This document shows positions 7,242 to 14,398 of a stretch of DNA of 17,421 nt, piece after piece; position 1 is the first letter of the stretch; every line of letters begins with the position of its first letter. The stretch is from positions 1 through 17,421 of the forward strand of contig JAICVC010000029.1 in assembly GCA_025935515.1 (NCBI GenBank), given 5' to 3'. The notes beneath the pieces were generated by a model. That model had not been told where the DNA came from and did not search any database. It worked only from the letters and a program-made list of their open reading frames with translations. Position numbers and translations under genes: made by a program. Source of the stretch: Sphingomonas sp. (lineage in GTDB: Bacteria; Pseudomonadota; Alphaproteobacteria; Sphingomonadales; Sphingomonadaceae).

Positions 7242-7282
7242 CTCCGCGACCCTGCCGCCAGCAGAACAGAAGAGCAACGAAT

Positions 7283-8866
7283 TTGGACGCCGAAACGCTT
7301 CGATCCGCCGCGATGACCTCGAAGGCGTGGCCGTACGAGGAAGCGCGCAAGCTGTTGAAACGCTGGCCTAACGGCAAACCCGGTGATGCGCCGATGATCT
7401 TCGAGACCGGCTACGGGCCTTCGGGCCTGCCCCACATCGGCACTTTCAACGAGGTCGCGCGCACGACCTTCGTGCGCAACGCCTACCAGGAGCTGACCGG
7501 CAATCCGACGCGGTTGGTCGCGTTCAGCGACGACATGGACGGGCTCCGCAAGGTTCCCGACAACGTCCCCAATCAGGCGCTGCTGACCGAGAATCTTGGG
7601 CGTCCGCTGACCCGGATCCCAGACCCGTTCGGCACCCACGAGAGCTTCGCGCACTACAACAATGCGATGCTGCGGCATTTCCTCGACCGCTACGGCTTCG
7701 ACTACGAATTCCTGTCAGCGACCGACTGCTACACCTCGGGCCGCTTCGACGATGTGATCCGCAAGGTCCTGCACGGCTGGGACGCGATCATGGGCGTGAT
7801 GCTCCCGACCCTGCGCGAGGACCGCCGCAAGACCTATTCGCCGGTGCTGCCGATCTCGCCGGCCACGGGCCGCGTGCTGCAAGTGCCGGTGGACGTGATC
7901 GATGCCGAGGCGGGCCTCATCGCCTTCGACGACGAGGACGGGTCGCGAGTCCAGCAATCAGCCTTCGGCGGCGCGGCGAAGCTGCAGTGGAAGGTCGACT
8001 GGGCCGCCCGCTGGGTCGCGCTCGGGGTCGATTATGAGATGTCGGGCAAGGACTTGATCGACAGCGCCACGCAGTCGGGCAAGATTGCGCGAGTGCTCGG
8101 CGGACGTCCCCCGGAGGGCTTCAACTACGAAATGTTCCTCGACGAGAAGGGCGAGAAAATCTCCAAGTCGAAGGGTAACGGCCTCAGCCTCGAGGAATGG
8201 CTGCGCTACGGCAGCGAGCCGTCCTTGAGCTTCTATATCTATCGCGAGCCAAAGCGCGCCAAGAGCCTGCACATCGGCGTGATTCCGCGCGCCGTCGACG
8301 AATATTGGCAGTTCCGCGGCAATTACCCGAGCCAGCCGCTCGAGCAACAGCTGGGCAATCCCGTGCACCACATCCACGGCGGCACGGTGCCCGGCGAGAC
8401 GCTGCCGCTGACCTACGGCTTGCTGTTGAACCTCGTCAGCCTTCCGGGTGTTGCGGACAAGGACACTGCGTGGCGGTTCGTCCAGCGTTATGCGCCCGGC
8501 ACGTCACCCGAATCCGACCCGGAACTCGACGAACTGATCGGCCTTGCCGTCAACTACGCGCGCGATTTCGTGGTGCCCGCGCTCGAGCGCCGGTCGCCCA
8601 CCACCGCGGAGGCGGAGGCGCTGCGCGACCTCGACTCGGAATTGGCGAATCTGCCGAACGACGCGGACAGTGAGGTCATCCAGCATGCCGTCTTCGAAGT
8701 CGGGAAGCGCCACCCGTTTGAATCGCTGCGCGGCTGGTTCCAGGCGCTGTACGAAACGCTGCTCGGCTCGAGCCAGGGCCCGCGCATGGGCAGCTTCATC
8801 GCACTCTACGGCATCGACAACAGCCGGCGGCTGATCGCCGAGGCGCTGGAGAGCGTCGCGGCCTAG
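7283..8866 (+). CDS. lysS: Lysyl-tRNA synthetase, class I
   Basis: This charges tRNA-Lys with lysine in the cytoplasm. It is the class I form (LysRS1), found in archaea, spirochaetes and alphaproteobacteria rather than the usual class II enzyme. The HIGH signature is PHIGT (H51) and the KMSKS signature is KISKSKGN (292 onward). SKAWPYEEARKLLKR and FETGYGPSGLPHIGTFNEVARTTFV are typical of the family. The start is uncertain. TTG at 7283 gives DAETLRSAAMTSKAWPYEEA after the initiator, which fits relatives that have about ten residues before SKAWP; ATG at 7313 gives a 517-residue form. It diverges from the helicase gene, with only 41 bp between the two starts. Its stop sits in a small hairpin shared with the convergent methyltransferase gene. 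Confidence 0.95.
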   Translation: MDAETLRSAAMTSKAWPYEEARKLLKRWPNGKPGDAPMIFETGYGPSGLPHIGTFNEVARTTFVRNAYQELTGNPTRLVAFSDDMDGLRKVPDNVPNQALLTENLGRPLTRIPDPFGTHESFAHYNNAMLRHFLDRYGFDYEFLSATDCYTSGRFDDVIRKVLHGWDAIMGVMLPTLREDRRKTYSPVLPISPATGRVLQVPVDVIDAEAGLIAFDDEDGSRVQQSAFGGAAKLQWKVDWAARWVALGVDYEMSGKDLIDSATQSGKIARVLGGRPPEGFNYEMFLDEKGEKISKSKGNGLSLEEWLRYGSEPSLSFYIYREPKRAKSLHIGVIPRAVDEYWQFRGNYPSQPLEQQLGNPVHHIHGGTVPGETLPLTYGLLLNLVSLPGVADKDTAWRFVQRYAPGTSPESDPELDELIGLAVNYARDFVVPALERRSPTTAEAEALRDLDSELANLPNDADSEVIQHAVFEVGKRHPFESLRGWFQALYETLLGSSQGPRMGSFIALYGIDNSRRLIAEALESVAA

Positions 8867-8878
8867 CCAACCCTAGGC
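8861..8878. terminator. Short symmetric hairpin over two convergent stop codons
   Basis: GCCTAG (8861-8866) and CTAGGC (8873-8878) are perfect 6-bp arms around a CCAACC loop. Each arm contains a TAG stop, lysS on the + strand and the methyltransferase on the - strand. It may act as a weak bidirectional terminator or 3' end protector, but there is no T-run on either strand, so terminator function is uncertain. Confidence 0.3.
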
Positions 8879-10321
8879 AGCCGGCATGATCAAGGCCTTG
8901 CGCAGCGCGATGTCGAGCGCGGCGCGCCATTGCGCCGGTTCGGCGAACCGGCTCTCCGTCGCAAGCGCTTCCAGGCCCCCGGCGTCGCGGCTGCCGTCGA
9001 GCCCGCCGAGGAATGCGCGCAAGGCCGGATCGTCGACCCGCAGCACCGAATGGTCGAGCGTGCAGACGACGTCGAGCCCCTCTCCGAGCATCGCACGGAC
9101 GAGCGGGCTCACCGCCGGCCGTTCCGGCGGAATGGTCGTGAACGGCGCCGCGGCGGCGAACAGCTCGACCGCGCCAAGGTCGAACAGGTGCAGCAGCGAG
9201 CGGATGCGATCGTCGTCGAGCCCCAGGTCTGCGATCGGCAATCGGCCGGGGCGCGCCTCCGCGAGGCGGTCGAGCGCCGCCGCCAGCAGCGGGTCCTTGA
9301 CCGCGAACTCGCCGCCTTCATTGCCGCGCCAGCCATCGCCCTCGCGCGTGCAGCGCGACGCGGCCCACAGCCCCCGGGCCGCGCCGGGCTCCAGCGTCCG
9401 GCGCGGTTCGGCTTCCGCCCGCGCGAACAGGCTGCGGCGGAAATAACGCAGCTTCATGAAGTCGCGCTCCTGCGCCAGCCGGGCGATCTGGGCGTGCACA
9501 TCGCTCTCTGCCGCGACCTCCTCGGGCAGGAAGCCGTCGTCGAACCGCCCGCGGCCCGAATCGGCGAGGAAGATCAGTCCCGCCCGCTCGGCCGCCGCGC
9601 AAACTTCCGAATGGAGCTGCGGGTGATATTCGCGTCCGAGCTCGTCGTGGAACAGCAGCGCGTCGGGCTGTTGCAGCGTCAGCGAGGCGTGATGGCGGTA
9701 GGCGGCCATCGCCGGGCCGTCGTCCGGCTGCGGCGGCGCGAACTCGGTCAGCACCTCGCGCGCGGTCCGCAGCATCGTCGCGGGATCGGCATCGGCGGGA
9801 ACGAAATGGCGCATCAGGTCGCGCACCGCCATGCGGAAGTGGCCGCCGGGCAGCGTGTTGTAGCTGACGAAGGCGATTCCGTTCGGCGCGAGCAGGCGGC
9901 CGATCAGTGGAAACACCGCTTCGCGGACCGCGCCGGGGACCCAGGCGTAGAGGCCGTGCGCGACGATATAATCGAACTGACCGTCGAGGGACTCCCCCGC
10001 ATCGAGCAGGTCGCGGACTTCCAGCGCGATGTTGCCGAGTCCCGCGGCCGCCGCCCGCTGCTGTCCTCTCGCGACGGCCGCGGGTGAAAGATCGAATCCG
10101 GTGAAGCTCGCCTCGGGCGCGGCGACCGCCATCGCCAGCAGGTTCATCCCGTCACCGCACGCGATCTCGAGCACGCTGGCAGTCGCAGGGTCGGCCGCGG
10201 CAATTCCGTGCAGGCTCGCCATCGCCGCGAGGCGAGCGGGGTGGGTCTGAACGACGGGCGCCGTCGGGAAGGCGACTGTGTCGTAGGCGACAGCTTCTGA
10301 CTTCGTCGGGTCGAGCAACAT
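8873..10321 (-). CDS. SAM-dependent methyltransferase with methyltransferase regulatory domain (protein-lysine MTase-like)
   Basis: This 482-residue protein begins with a class I methyltransferase fold. Motif I is LEIACGDGMN (51-60), followed by GFDLSP (75-80), FDYIVAHGLYAWVP (116-129) and SYNTLPGG (153-160). YDTVAFPTAPVVQTHPARLAAMASLHGI at the N-terminus and the middle segment (about 160-300, including FHDELGREYHPQLHSEVCAAAERAGLIFLADSG, given here only as a landmark of the regulatory region) match my memory of the methyltransferase-regulatory domain family, which includes rickettsial protein-lysine methyltransferases acting on outer-membrane proteins. The C-terminal ~150 residues (PLVRAMLGEGLDVVCTLDHS and after) are less conserved. 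There is no signal peptide. The family is firm but the substrate is unknown. A GAGG ribosome binding site (10331-10334) lies inside a hairpin just before the ATG. It may be co-transcribed with the small secreted protein upstream. Confidence 0.85.
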   Translation of the reverse strand: MLLDPTKSEAVAYDTVAFPTAPVVQTHPARLAAMASLHGIAAADPATASVLEIACGDGMNLLAMAVAAPEASFTGFDLSPAAVARGQQRAAAAGLGNIALEVRDLLDAGESLDGQFDYIVAHGLYAWVPGAVREAVFPLIGRLLAPNGIAFVSYNTLPGGHFRMAVRDLMRHFVPADADPATMLRTAREVLTEFAPPQPDDGPAMAAYRHHASLTLQQPDALLFHDELGREYHPQLHSEVCAAAERAGLIFLADSGRGRFDDGFLPEEVAAESDVHAQIARLAQERDFMKLRYFRRSLFARAEAEPRRTLEPGAARGLWAASRCTREGDGWRGNEGGEFAVKDPLLAAALDRLAEARPGRLPIADLGLDDDRIRSLLHLFDLGAVELFAAAAPFTTIPPERPAVSPLVRAMLGEGLDVVCTLDHSVLRVDDPALRAFLGGLDGSRDAGGLEALATESRFAEPAQWRAALDIALRKALIMPAA

Positions 10322-10325
10322 CTGG

Positions 10326-10354
10326 GCCTGCCTCGCCGCTTTGCGGCGGCAGGC
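10326..10354 (-). promoter_or_regulatory. Hairpin that can mask the methyltransferase ribosome binding site
   Basis: GCCTGCC (10326-10332) pairs with GGCAGGC (10348-10354), and GCCGC (10335-10339) with GCGGC (10343-10347), with a 2-nt bulge and a TTT loop. On the - strand the arm nearest the methyltransferase ATG (10321) carries its only GAGG Shine-Dalgarno-like sequence (10331-10334). The hairpin could therefore limit translation, or act as a terminator or processing site after the small upstream gene. It has no T-run. Confidence 0.4.
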
Positions 10355-10399
10355 TAGCTCAAATTGGCGAAGAGTTCGACGTTCGTCGAGGGCCAGGGC

Positions 10400-10636
10400 C
10401 TAGGGTGCGAGCAGCGCACGCCGCCCCGGGTCGAACAGCGACCCTTCGGCGGGTTCGCCCTCCATTGACACTGGGAGCATTTCATAGCCGGCCGCGGCCA
10501 GCTCCGCCCGCGCTTCATCGGGGCAGTCCCAGTGGTGCGTGGAGGTTGAGAGCGCCGCCGAGGAATGGCCGACCGAAGCCGGCGCCGCCGCGAGGAGTCC
10601 AACGAGAGCAAGCAATTTGAGCCGATGCTTCAACAT
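10400..10636 (-). CDS. Small secreted protein of unknown function
   Basis: This is a 78-residue ORF with a clear secretion signal: MLKHRLK, then the hydrophobic run LLALVGLLAAAPASVG with likely cleavage after it. The mature part is about 55 residues, acidic, with a single Cys (HHWDCPDEARAELAAAGYEMLPVS) and ending in FDPGRRALLAP. GGAGGAGG (10644-10651 on the - strand) lies 7 nt before the ATG at 10636. This is a very strong ribosome binding site and favours that start over the in-frame ATG at 10642, which would be 1 nt away. I do not recognise the family. It lies between an S41 peptidase and a methyltransferase on the same strand, with 86- and 78-bp gaps. The strong binding site and signal peptide argue that it is a real gene. 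Confidence 0.7.
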   Translation of the reverse strand: MLKHRLKLLALVGLLAAAPASVGHSSAALSTSTHHWDCPDEARAELAAAGYEMLPVSMEGEPAEGSLFDPGRRALLAP

Positions 10637-10722
10637 GCGCATGCCTCCTCCATCACCCTACGCGATCCCCGGGCATACTCGCCACAAAGTCGATGCGCGT
10701 GGGGAACAGTTCGACGAACGAC

Positions 10723-11877
10723 CTACCTCGCCCGCAGCTTGTCGCGGTGGACCGGTTCGGCCGGCACTTCCAGCGCGTCGAGCTTGACCGCTTCCTCGTG
10801 GCTGAGCCCTGCTTTCTCCAGCGCGAACACCAGCGCCTGCTTGGGATCGACCGCGATGTCCGGTGCTGCTCCATCGCCTTCCCAGTCCTTGCCGGTCTTG
10901 ATGTCGTAGGTGCGCCCGACCGGCATCCACACCGCGAAATGGTCGTTGAGCGGCCGGACCCCGCCGAAGTGATTGGCGCCGGCGGTCGCCTCGCCGATCA
11001 GCGTTCCGCGTCCGCTCGATTTGACGGCGAGCGCGAAATGCTCAGCCGCCGACCCCGACCGGTTCGAGACCAGCAGATAGACCTTCGCTTGGCGCAGCGG
11101 CGTCGCAGCACCTGGGATCGCGCTGTGCGTCGCGACGATCTTGTCGCCCTGGGTCGCAAACACCAGCGTTGGCCCCGGCACGATCGGCGCCTGGTGCTCG
11201 TCATAGATGCTTTTGGCGATCGCCATCTTCACCAGCGGCGTCTTCTTCGCGAACAGGTAAGAGAAGATGACGTCCTGCTCGTCGAGACCGCCGCCGTGAT
11301 GGTTGCGAAGGTCGAAGATGAGCGACTTGGCGTCCTTGTTCTCCGCGAGCCACTTGCGCACGCCCGCCATTTCCTCGTCGCTGCCGAAGAAAGCGGTGAA
11401 GCGGATGTAGCCGATCCCCGGAGCGATCGTCTTGGCGGACTGGATCAGCGGCGGGAAGTTCGCCGGCGGCCCTCGACGGCTTGCGCCGCCTTGCTCGCGC
11501 GGCTCGGCCAGCATGACGTGGAGATGGCCGTCCTTGTGCACCGCCTGGAGGTCGTCGGTGAGCAGCTTCGCAAGTTCCCGCCGCGTGCCGCTATCGTAGC
11601 GGCCGGCAGCCGCGTTCTTGCGCAGCATTGCCGCATAGGCTTCGGCCTGATCGCGATAGACGAACTGGCTGACCAGATCGTCGGCCAGCTTGAGGGCGAC
11701 GGTTCGCCCTTCGCCCGGCTCGACGGCGAGACTTGCCGACGCCGCGGCAGCGGCATTCTGGGGTTGACCCGCTGCCGAAGGCGCCGGCGCGGCGGCCTGT
11801 GCGCCGAGGGGACGCGGTGGGAGGCCGGCCGCAAAAGCAAGCACGAGTGCAATCGAAACTGACGAGGCCTTGCGCAT
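10723..11877 (-). CDS. S41 family serine peptidase (IRBP/tail-specific-protease-like), exported
   Basis: This is a 384-residue S41 peptidase. MRKASSVSIALVLAFAAG is a signal peptide, followed by an Ala/Pro-rich linker to about residue 50. An N-terminal helical region contains LAKLLTDDLQAVHKDGHLHVML (about 102-123), like the N-terminal domain of bacterial IRBP-like S41 proteins. The catalytic domain has GIGYIRFTAF (154-163), LIFDLRNHHGGG (186-197) and NRSGSAAEHFA (272-282), with S276 the probable nucleophile, then GEATAGANHFGG (295-306). No PDZ domain is evident, unlike CtpA. Such proteins degrade periplasmic peptides or proteins. GGGGAA about 6 nt before the ATG supports the start. It diverges from an Lrp-type regulator and could share that regulator's operator. 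Confidence 0.88.
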   Translation of the reverse strand: MRKASSVSIALVLAFAAGLPPRPLGAQAAAPAPSAAGQPQNAAAAASASLAVEPGEGRTVALKLADDLVSQFVYRDQAEAYAAMLRKNAAAGRYDSGTRRELAKLLTDDLQAVHKDGHLHVMLAEPREQGGASRRGPPANFPPLIQSAKTIAPGIGYIRFTAFFGSDEEMAGVRKWLAENKDAKSLIFDLRNHHGGGLDEQDVIFSYLFAKKTPLVKMAIAKSIYDEHQAPIVPGPTLVFATQGDKIVATHSAIPGAATPLRQAKVYLLVSNRSGSAAEHFALAVKSSGRGTLIGEATAGANHFGGVRPLNDHFAVWMPVGRTYDIKTGKDWEGDGAAPDIAVDPKQALVFALEKAGLSHEEAVKLDALEVPAEPVHRDKLRAR

Positions 11878-12020
11878 TCACTGTTCCCCTTGTGCGGACA
11901 TGACCGCCATCGGACGCCTGCCCGCTGTCTGCCGGATGAACGAACGGGCCCGGCACCCACAGATTGCCAAGCGCGCGCAAAATTGATGCATGACGTGCCA
12001 AATTTTGGCACGATCGCGGC
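11878..12020. promoter_or_regulatory. Divergent regulatory region with palindromic operator candidate
   Basis: This 143-bp region separates the S41 peptidase gene and the Lrp/AsnC regulator. GTGCCAAATTTTGGCAC (11995-12011) has perfect 8-bp arms around one central base and ends 9 bp before the regulator's ATG. A further half-site TGCCAA occurs at 11965-11970, 31 bp (about three helical turns) before the TGCCAA inside the palindrome (11996-12001), a spacing that suits Lrp-family octamers. AT-rich AAAATTGATGCAT lies between them. No convincing -35/-10 pair was found. The regulator lacks a visible Shine-Dalgarno sequence. Confidence 0.55.
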
Positions 12021-12485
12021 ATGCTCGACCGTTTCGACCTTGCCCTGCTGAACCTCGTCCAGCGCGACGATTCGCGGACTGCCGATCAGCTCGCGGAAAG
12101 CGTCGCACTATCTCCCTCGGCGATCGCGCGGCGGCTCCGGCGGCTCCGCGGCAACGGCTGGATCGCGCGGACCCTCGCGCTGCTGTCCGATCGCCTGACC
12201 GCGCAACGGCTGCGCGCGCTCGTCTTCATCGAGCTCGCCGAGCACGCGGACCTCAAGGGCAAGTCGGCGCTGGAGGAACGCCTGCGCTCGGTGGCGCAGG
12301 CGCAATTCTGTTACGAGACGACGGGCGAAACCGACCTGCTGGTCCTGTTCGATTGCGCGAGCATGGCCGAGTTCAACAGCCTGTGCGACACGGTGCTGAC
12401 CGCCGACCCGACCGTCCGCCGCTACGAGACCAGCTTCGTCAAGCGCGAGGTCAAGTTCGCGCCCTTCGTCGAATTGAAACCTTAG
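12021..12485 (+). CDS. Lrp/AsnC family transcriptional regulator
   Basis: This is a 154-residue Lrp/AsnC-type regulator. The N-terminal LDRFDLALLNLVQRDDSRTADQLAESVALSPSAIARRLRRL is a standard winged helix-turn-helix with the recognition helix around residues 30-42. The C-terminal RAM (ligand-binding, oligomerising) domain includes ALVFIELAEH, VAQAQFCYETTGETDLLVLFDCASMAEFN and the closing YETSFVKREVKFAPFVELKP, which carries the family's typical end. Members sense amino acids or related small molecules; the ligand here is unknown. No ribosome binding site is visible, so translation may be leaderless or weak. A palindrome just upstream suggests autoregulation, possibly with control of the divergent S41 peptidase. 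Its stop overlaps the convergent DUF885 gene's stop (12482-12485). Confidence 0.93.
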   Translation: MLDRFDLALLNLVQRDDSRTADQLAESVALSPSAIARRLRRLRGNGWIARTLALLSDRLTAQRLRALVFIELAEHADLKGKSALEERLRSVAQAQFCYETTGETDLLVLFDCASMAEFNSLCDTVLTADPTVRRYETSFVKREVKFAPFVELKP

Positions 12486-14308
12486 GCCTTCTTCGCGGCG
12501 ATCCAGAGGTCGATCTTCTCCTCGAGGATCGTCAGCGGAAGCGCGCCCGAGCCCAACACCTGGGCATGGAATTCGCGGATGTCGAACTTGTCCCCAAGCG
12601 CCGCCTTCGCCTTGTCGCGCAGCCGCTGGATGGTCAGCGCGCCGACCTTGTAGGCGGTCGCCTGGCTTGGGATGGCGATGTAGCGTTCGACCTCGGCGGT
12701 CGCATCGGTCTTCGATTCCCCCGAATTGTCGAGCATATATTTGATCGCCTGGTCGCGGGTCCAACCCTTGGCGTGGAGCCCGGTGTCGACGACCAGCCGC
12801 ATCGCCCGTAGCATCTCGTCGTTGAGCGTCCCGAACCGCTGGATCGGATCAGCGTAGAAGCCCATCGGGTAACCGAGGGTCTCGGCGTAGAGCGCCCAGC
12901 CCTCGACGTACGCGGTGTTGCCGCCGAACCGCATGAAATTGGGCAGCGCCTTGTTCTCCTGCGCCAGGCTGATCTGGAAATGGTGCCCCGGCTCGCCCTC
13001 GTGGAGGAACAAAGTCGTCTCCTCCCAGGTGAACCGCGACGGCAGGTCGTAGGCGTTGAAATAGAAGGTGCCCGGCCGCGATCCGTCGGGCGTGCCGCTG
13101 TCGTAGCTTCCCCCCGCTTCGAACTTCTCGCGATAGGGCGGATAGGGCCGGATCACGAGCGGGGTCTTGGGCAGCACCGAGAAATATTGCGGCACCTTCG
13201 CATCCACCGCGCGCTTGATCCGGTAGAAATCCTGCTGGAGCTGGCTGCGGGTGGCCGGCGCGAACTTCGGACTGGTCCGCATATAATCGAAGAAGGCCCG
13301 CAGGCTGCCCTTGAAGCCGACCTCGGCCTGCACCTTTTCGAAGTCCCTGGTGATGCGCGCGACCTCACTGAGGCCGAGCGCATGGATCTGGTCGGGCGTC
13401 ATCGGCAGCGTCGTCGTCGACTGCACCTGGTAACGGTACAGCGCGTCGCCGCCCTTCATGCCCATCAGGCCGACGCTGTCGCGCGCGCGGCCGAGATAGT
13501 CGTTCTTCAAGAAGTCGCGCATCCGGGTGAGCGCGGGATAGATGGTGCCGGTGATCGACTGCCGGAATGCGCTGGTCAGCCGCGCCTGGTCGGCCGCGCC
13601 GATCGACTTCTGGAACGTCTTGACGGGTCCCCAGTAAGGCGAGTCCTCGGGCTTCAGCTTGAGCTGACTGTCGAGCTGCTCGATCATGTTGCGGACGGTC
13701 AGCTTGGTGTCGACCACGCCCGCCGCCTCGCCCCGCTTCCATTGCCGGATCGCTTCGTCGACATTGGCCGCGAAATCGGCGTTCCGCTTCAGGCTGTTCT
13801 CATAATCCCGGACCGTGGCGTAAGGCGCCCCGCCCTGCCCGCTCGAGATCGTCGGGTAAGCCGTGTGCAGGCCGAAGAAGTGGTTCATCGGCAGCACTTC
13901 GGTCAGCTGCAGGATGTCCGGCTGAAGCCCGCGCAGCGTGTCCTTGGTCTGATATTCGAACACGTCATAGGCGAGCTTGTCGTCGGCGCCGAGCTCAGCC
14001 CGCGGAATTTGGTGAAGCGCGGCGAGGTCGCGCTCCGCTGCGGCCTTCTCGCCCTGGAAATGCGCGTCGCTGAACAAATCGCCGAGCCGGTCGGCGTAGC
14101 GGTAATCGCCGCGGAACAAAGCCTGCAGCGGGTTGCGCTTCAGGCTCGCTTCATCGCTATCCTTGAACAATTGGAACAGCCGGTCGTGCGCGCTCTGCTG
14201 CGCCGCCGGTACCGGCGCCGATTGTGCGACCACCACGGGCGGCGCAGCGGTTGCCGGCGCCGCGGCCAGCAGCGCGGATGTCGAAAGGATCAGTCGGGCA
14301 AGCTTCAT
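12482..14308 (-). CDS. DUF885 family protein, exported, zinc-peptidase-like
   Basis: This is a 608-residue exported protein of the DUF885 family (Pfam PF05960). The start at 14308 gives a signal peptide, KLARLILSTSALLAAAPATA after Met, and has GAGG 5 nt upstream; an in-frame ATG at 14332 adds eight residues ahead of the signal and is less likely. The family's zinc-peptidase-like motif HEGEPGHHFQ lies at about residues 436-445, preceded by TWEETTLFL. Other landmarks are YADRLGDLFSDAHF near the N-terminus, PMNHFFGLHTAYPT, EGWALYAETLGYPMGFY and DQAIKYMLDNSG near the C-terminus. The activity of the family is poorly defined; peptidase function is an inference from the motif. It lies 90 bp downstream of the RcnB-like gene on the same strand, separated by a strong hairpin. 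Confidence 0.9.
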   Translation of the reverse strand: MKLARLILSTSALLAAAPATAAPPVVVAQSAPVPAAQQSAHDRLFQLFKDSDEASLKRNPLQALFRGDYRYADRLGDLFSDAHFQGEKAAAERDLAALHQIPRAELGADDKLAYDVFEYQTKDTLRGLQPDILQLTEVLPMNHFFGLHTAYPTISSGQGGAPYATVRDYENSLKRNADFAANVDEAIRQWKRGEAAGVVDTKLTVRNMIEQLDSQLKLKPEDSPYWGPVKTFQKSIGAADQARLTSAFRQSITGTIYPALTRMRDFLKNDYLGRARDSVGLMGMKGGDALYRYQVQSTTTLPMTPDQIHALGLSEVARITRDFEKVQAEVGFKGSLRAFFDYMRTSPKFAPATRSQLQQDFYRIKRAVDAKVPQYFSVLPKTPLVIRPYPPYREKFEAGGSYDSGTPDGSRPGTFYFNAYDLPSRFTWEETTLFLHEGEPGHHFQISLAQENKALPNFMRFGGNTAYVEGWALYAETLGYPMGFYADPIQRFGTLNDEMLRAMRLVVDTGLHAKGWTRDQAIKYMLDNSGESKTDATAEVERYIAIPSQATAYKVGALTIQRLRDKAKAALGDKFDIREFHAQVLGSGALPLTILEEKIDLWIAAKKA

Positions 14309-14348
14309 CGCAACCTCGATCGTGTTACGCACCGCACAATGCGGAAGA

Positions 14349-14373
14349 GGCGCTGCGGCTAGGCCGCAACGCC
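14349..14373 (-). terminator. Strong hairpin between the RcnB-like and DUF885 genes
   Basis: GGCGCTGCGGC (14349-14359) pairs with GCCGCAACGCC (14363-14373), 11 bp with one wobble or mismatch, loop TAG. On the - strand it follows the RcnB-like stop (14399-14401) and is trailed by TCTTCC, a weak T-tract, then a further CCGCA/TGCGG hairpin (14332-14344). A 6-bp pair CTTCGA/TCGAAG (14375-14396) precedes it. It is probably a terminator or mRNA 3' end stabiliser for the RcnB-like gene. The rest of the 90-bp gap shows no clear promoter. Confidence 0.5.
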
Positions 14374-14398
14374 CCTTCGATCAATGAGCCTCGAAGCT

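Noticed and set aside
8930..10087. 385-codon + strand frame opposite the methyltransferase
   Set aside because: Antisense shadow with typical high-GC composition; SAM motif I and SYNTLPGG are on the - strand.
10693..11862. 389-codon + strand frame opposite the S41 peptidase
   Set aside because: Antisense shadow; the - strand frame has a signal peptide, ribosome binding site and S41 motifs.
12980..14362. 460-codon + strand frame opposite the DUF885 gene
   Set aside because: Sequence is Arg/Val/Leu/His-rich antisense translation with no motifs; the - strand protein has a signal peptide and a HEGEPGHH motif.
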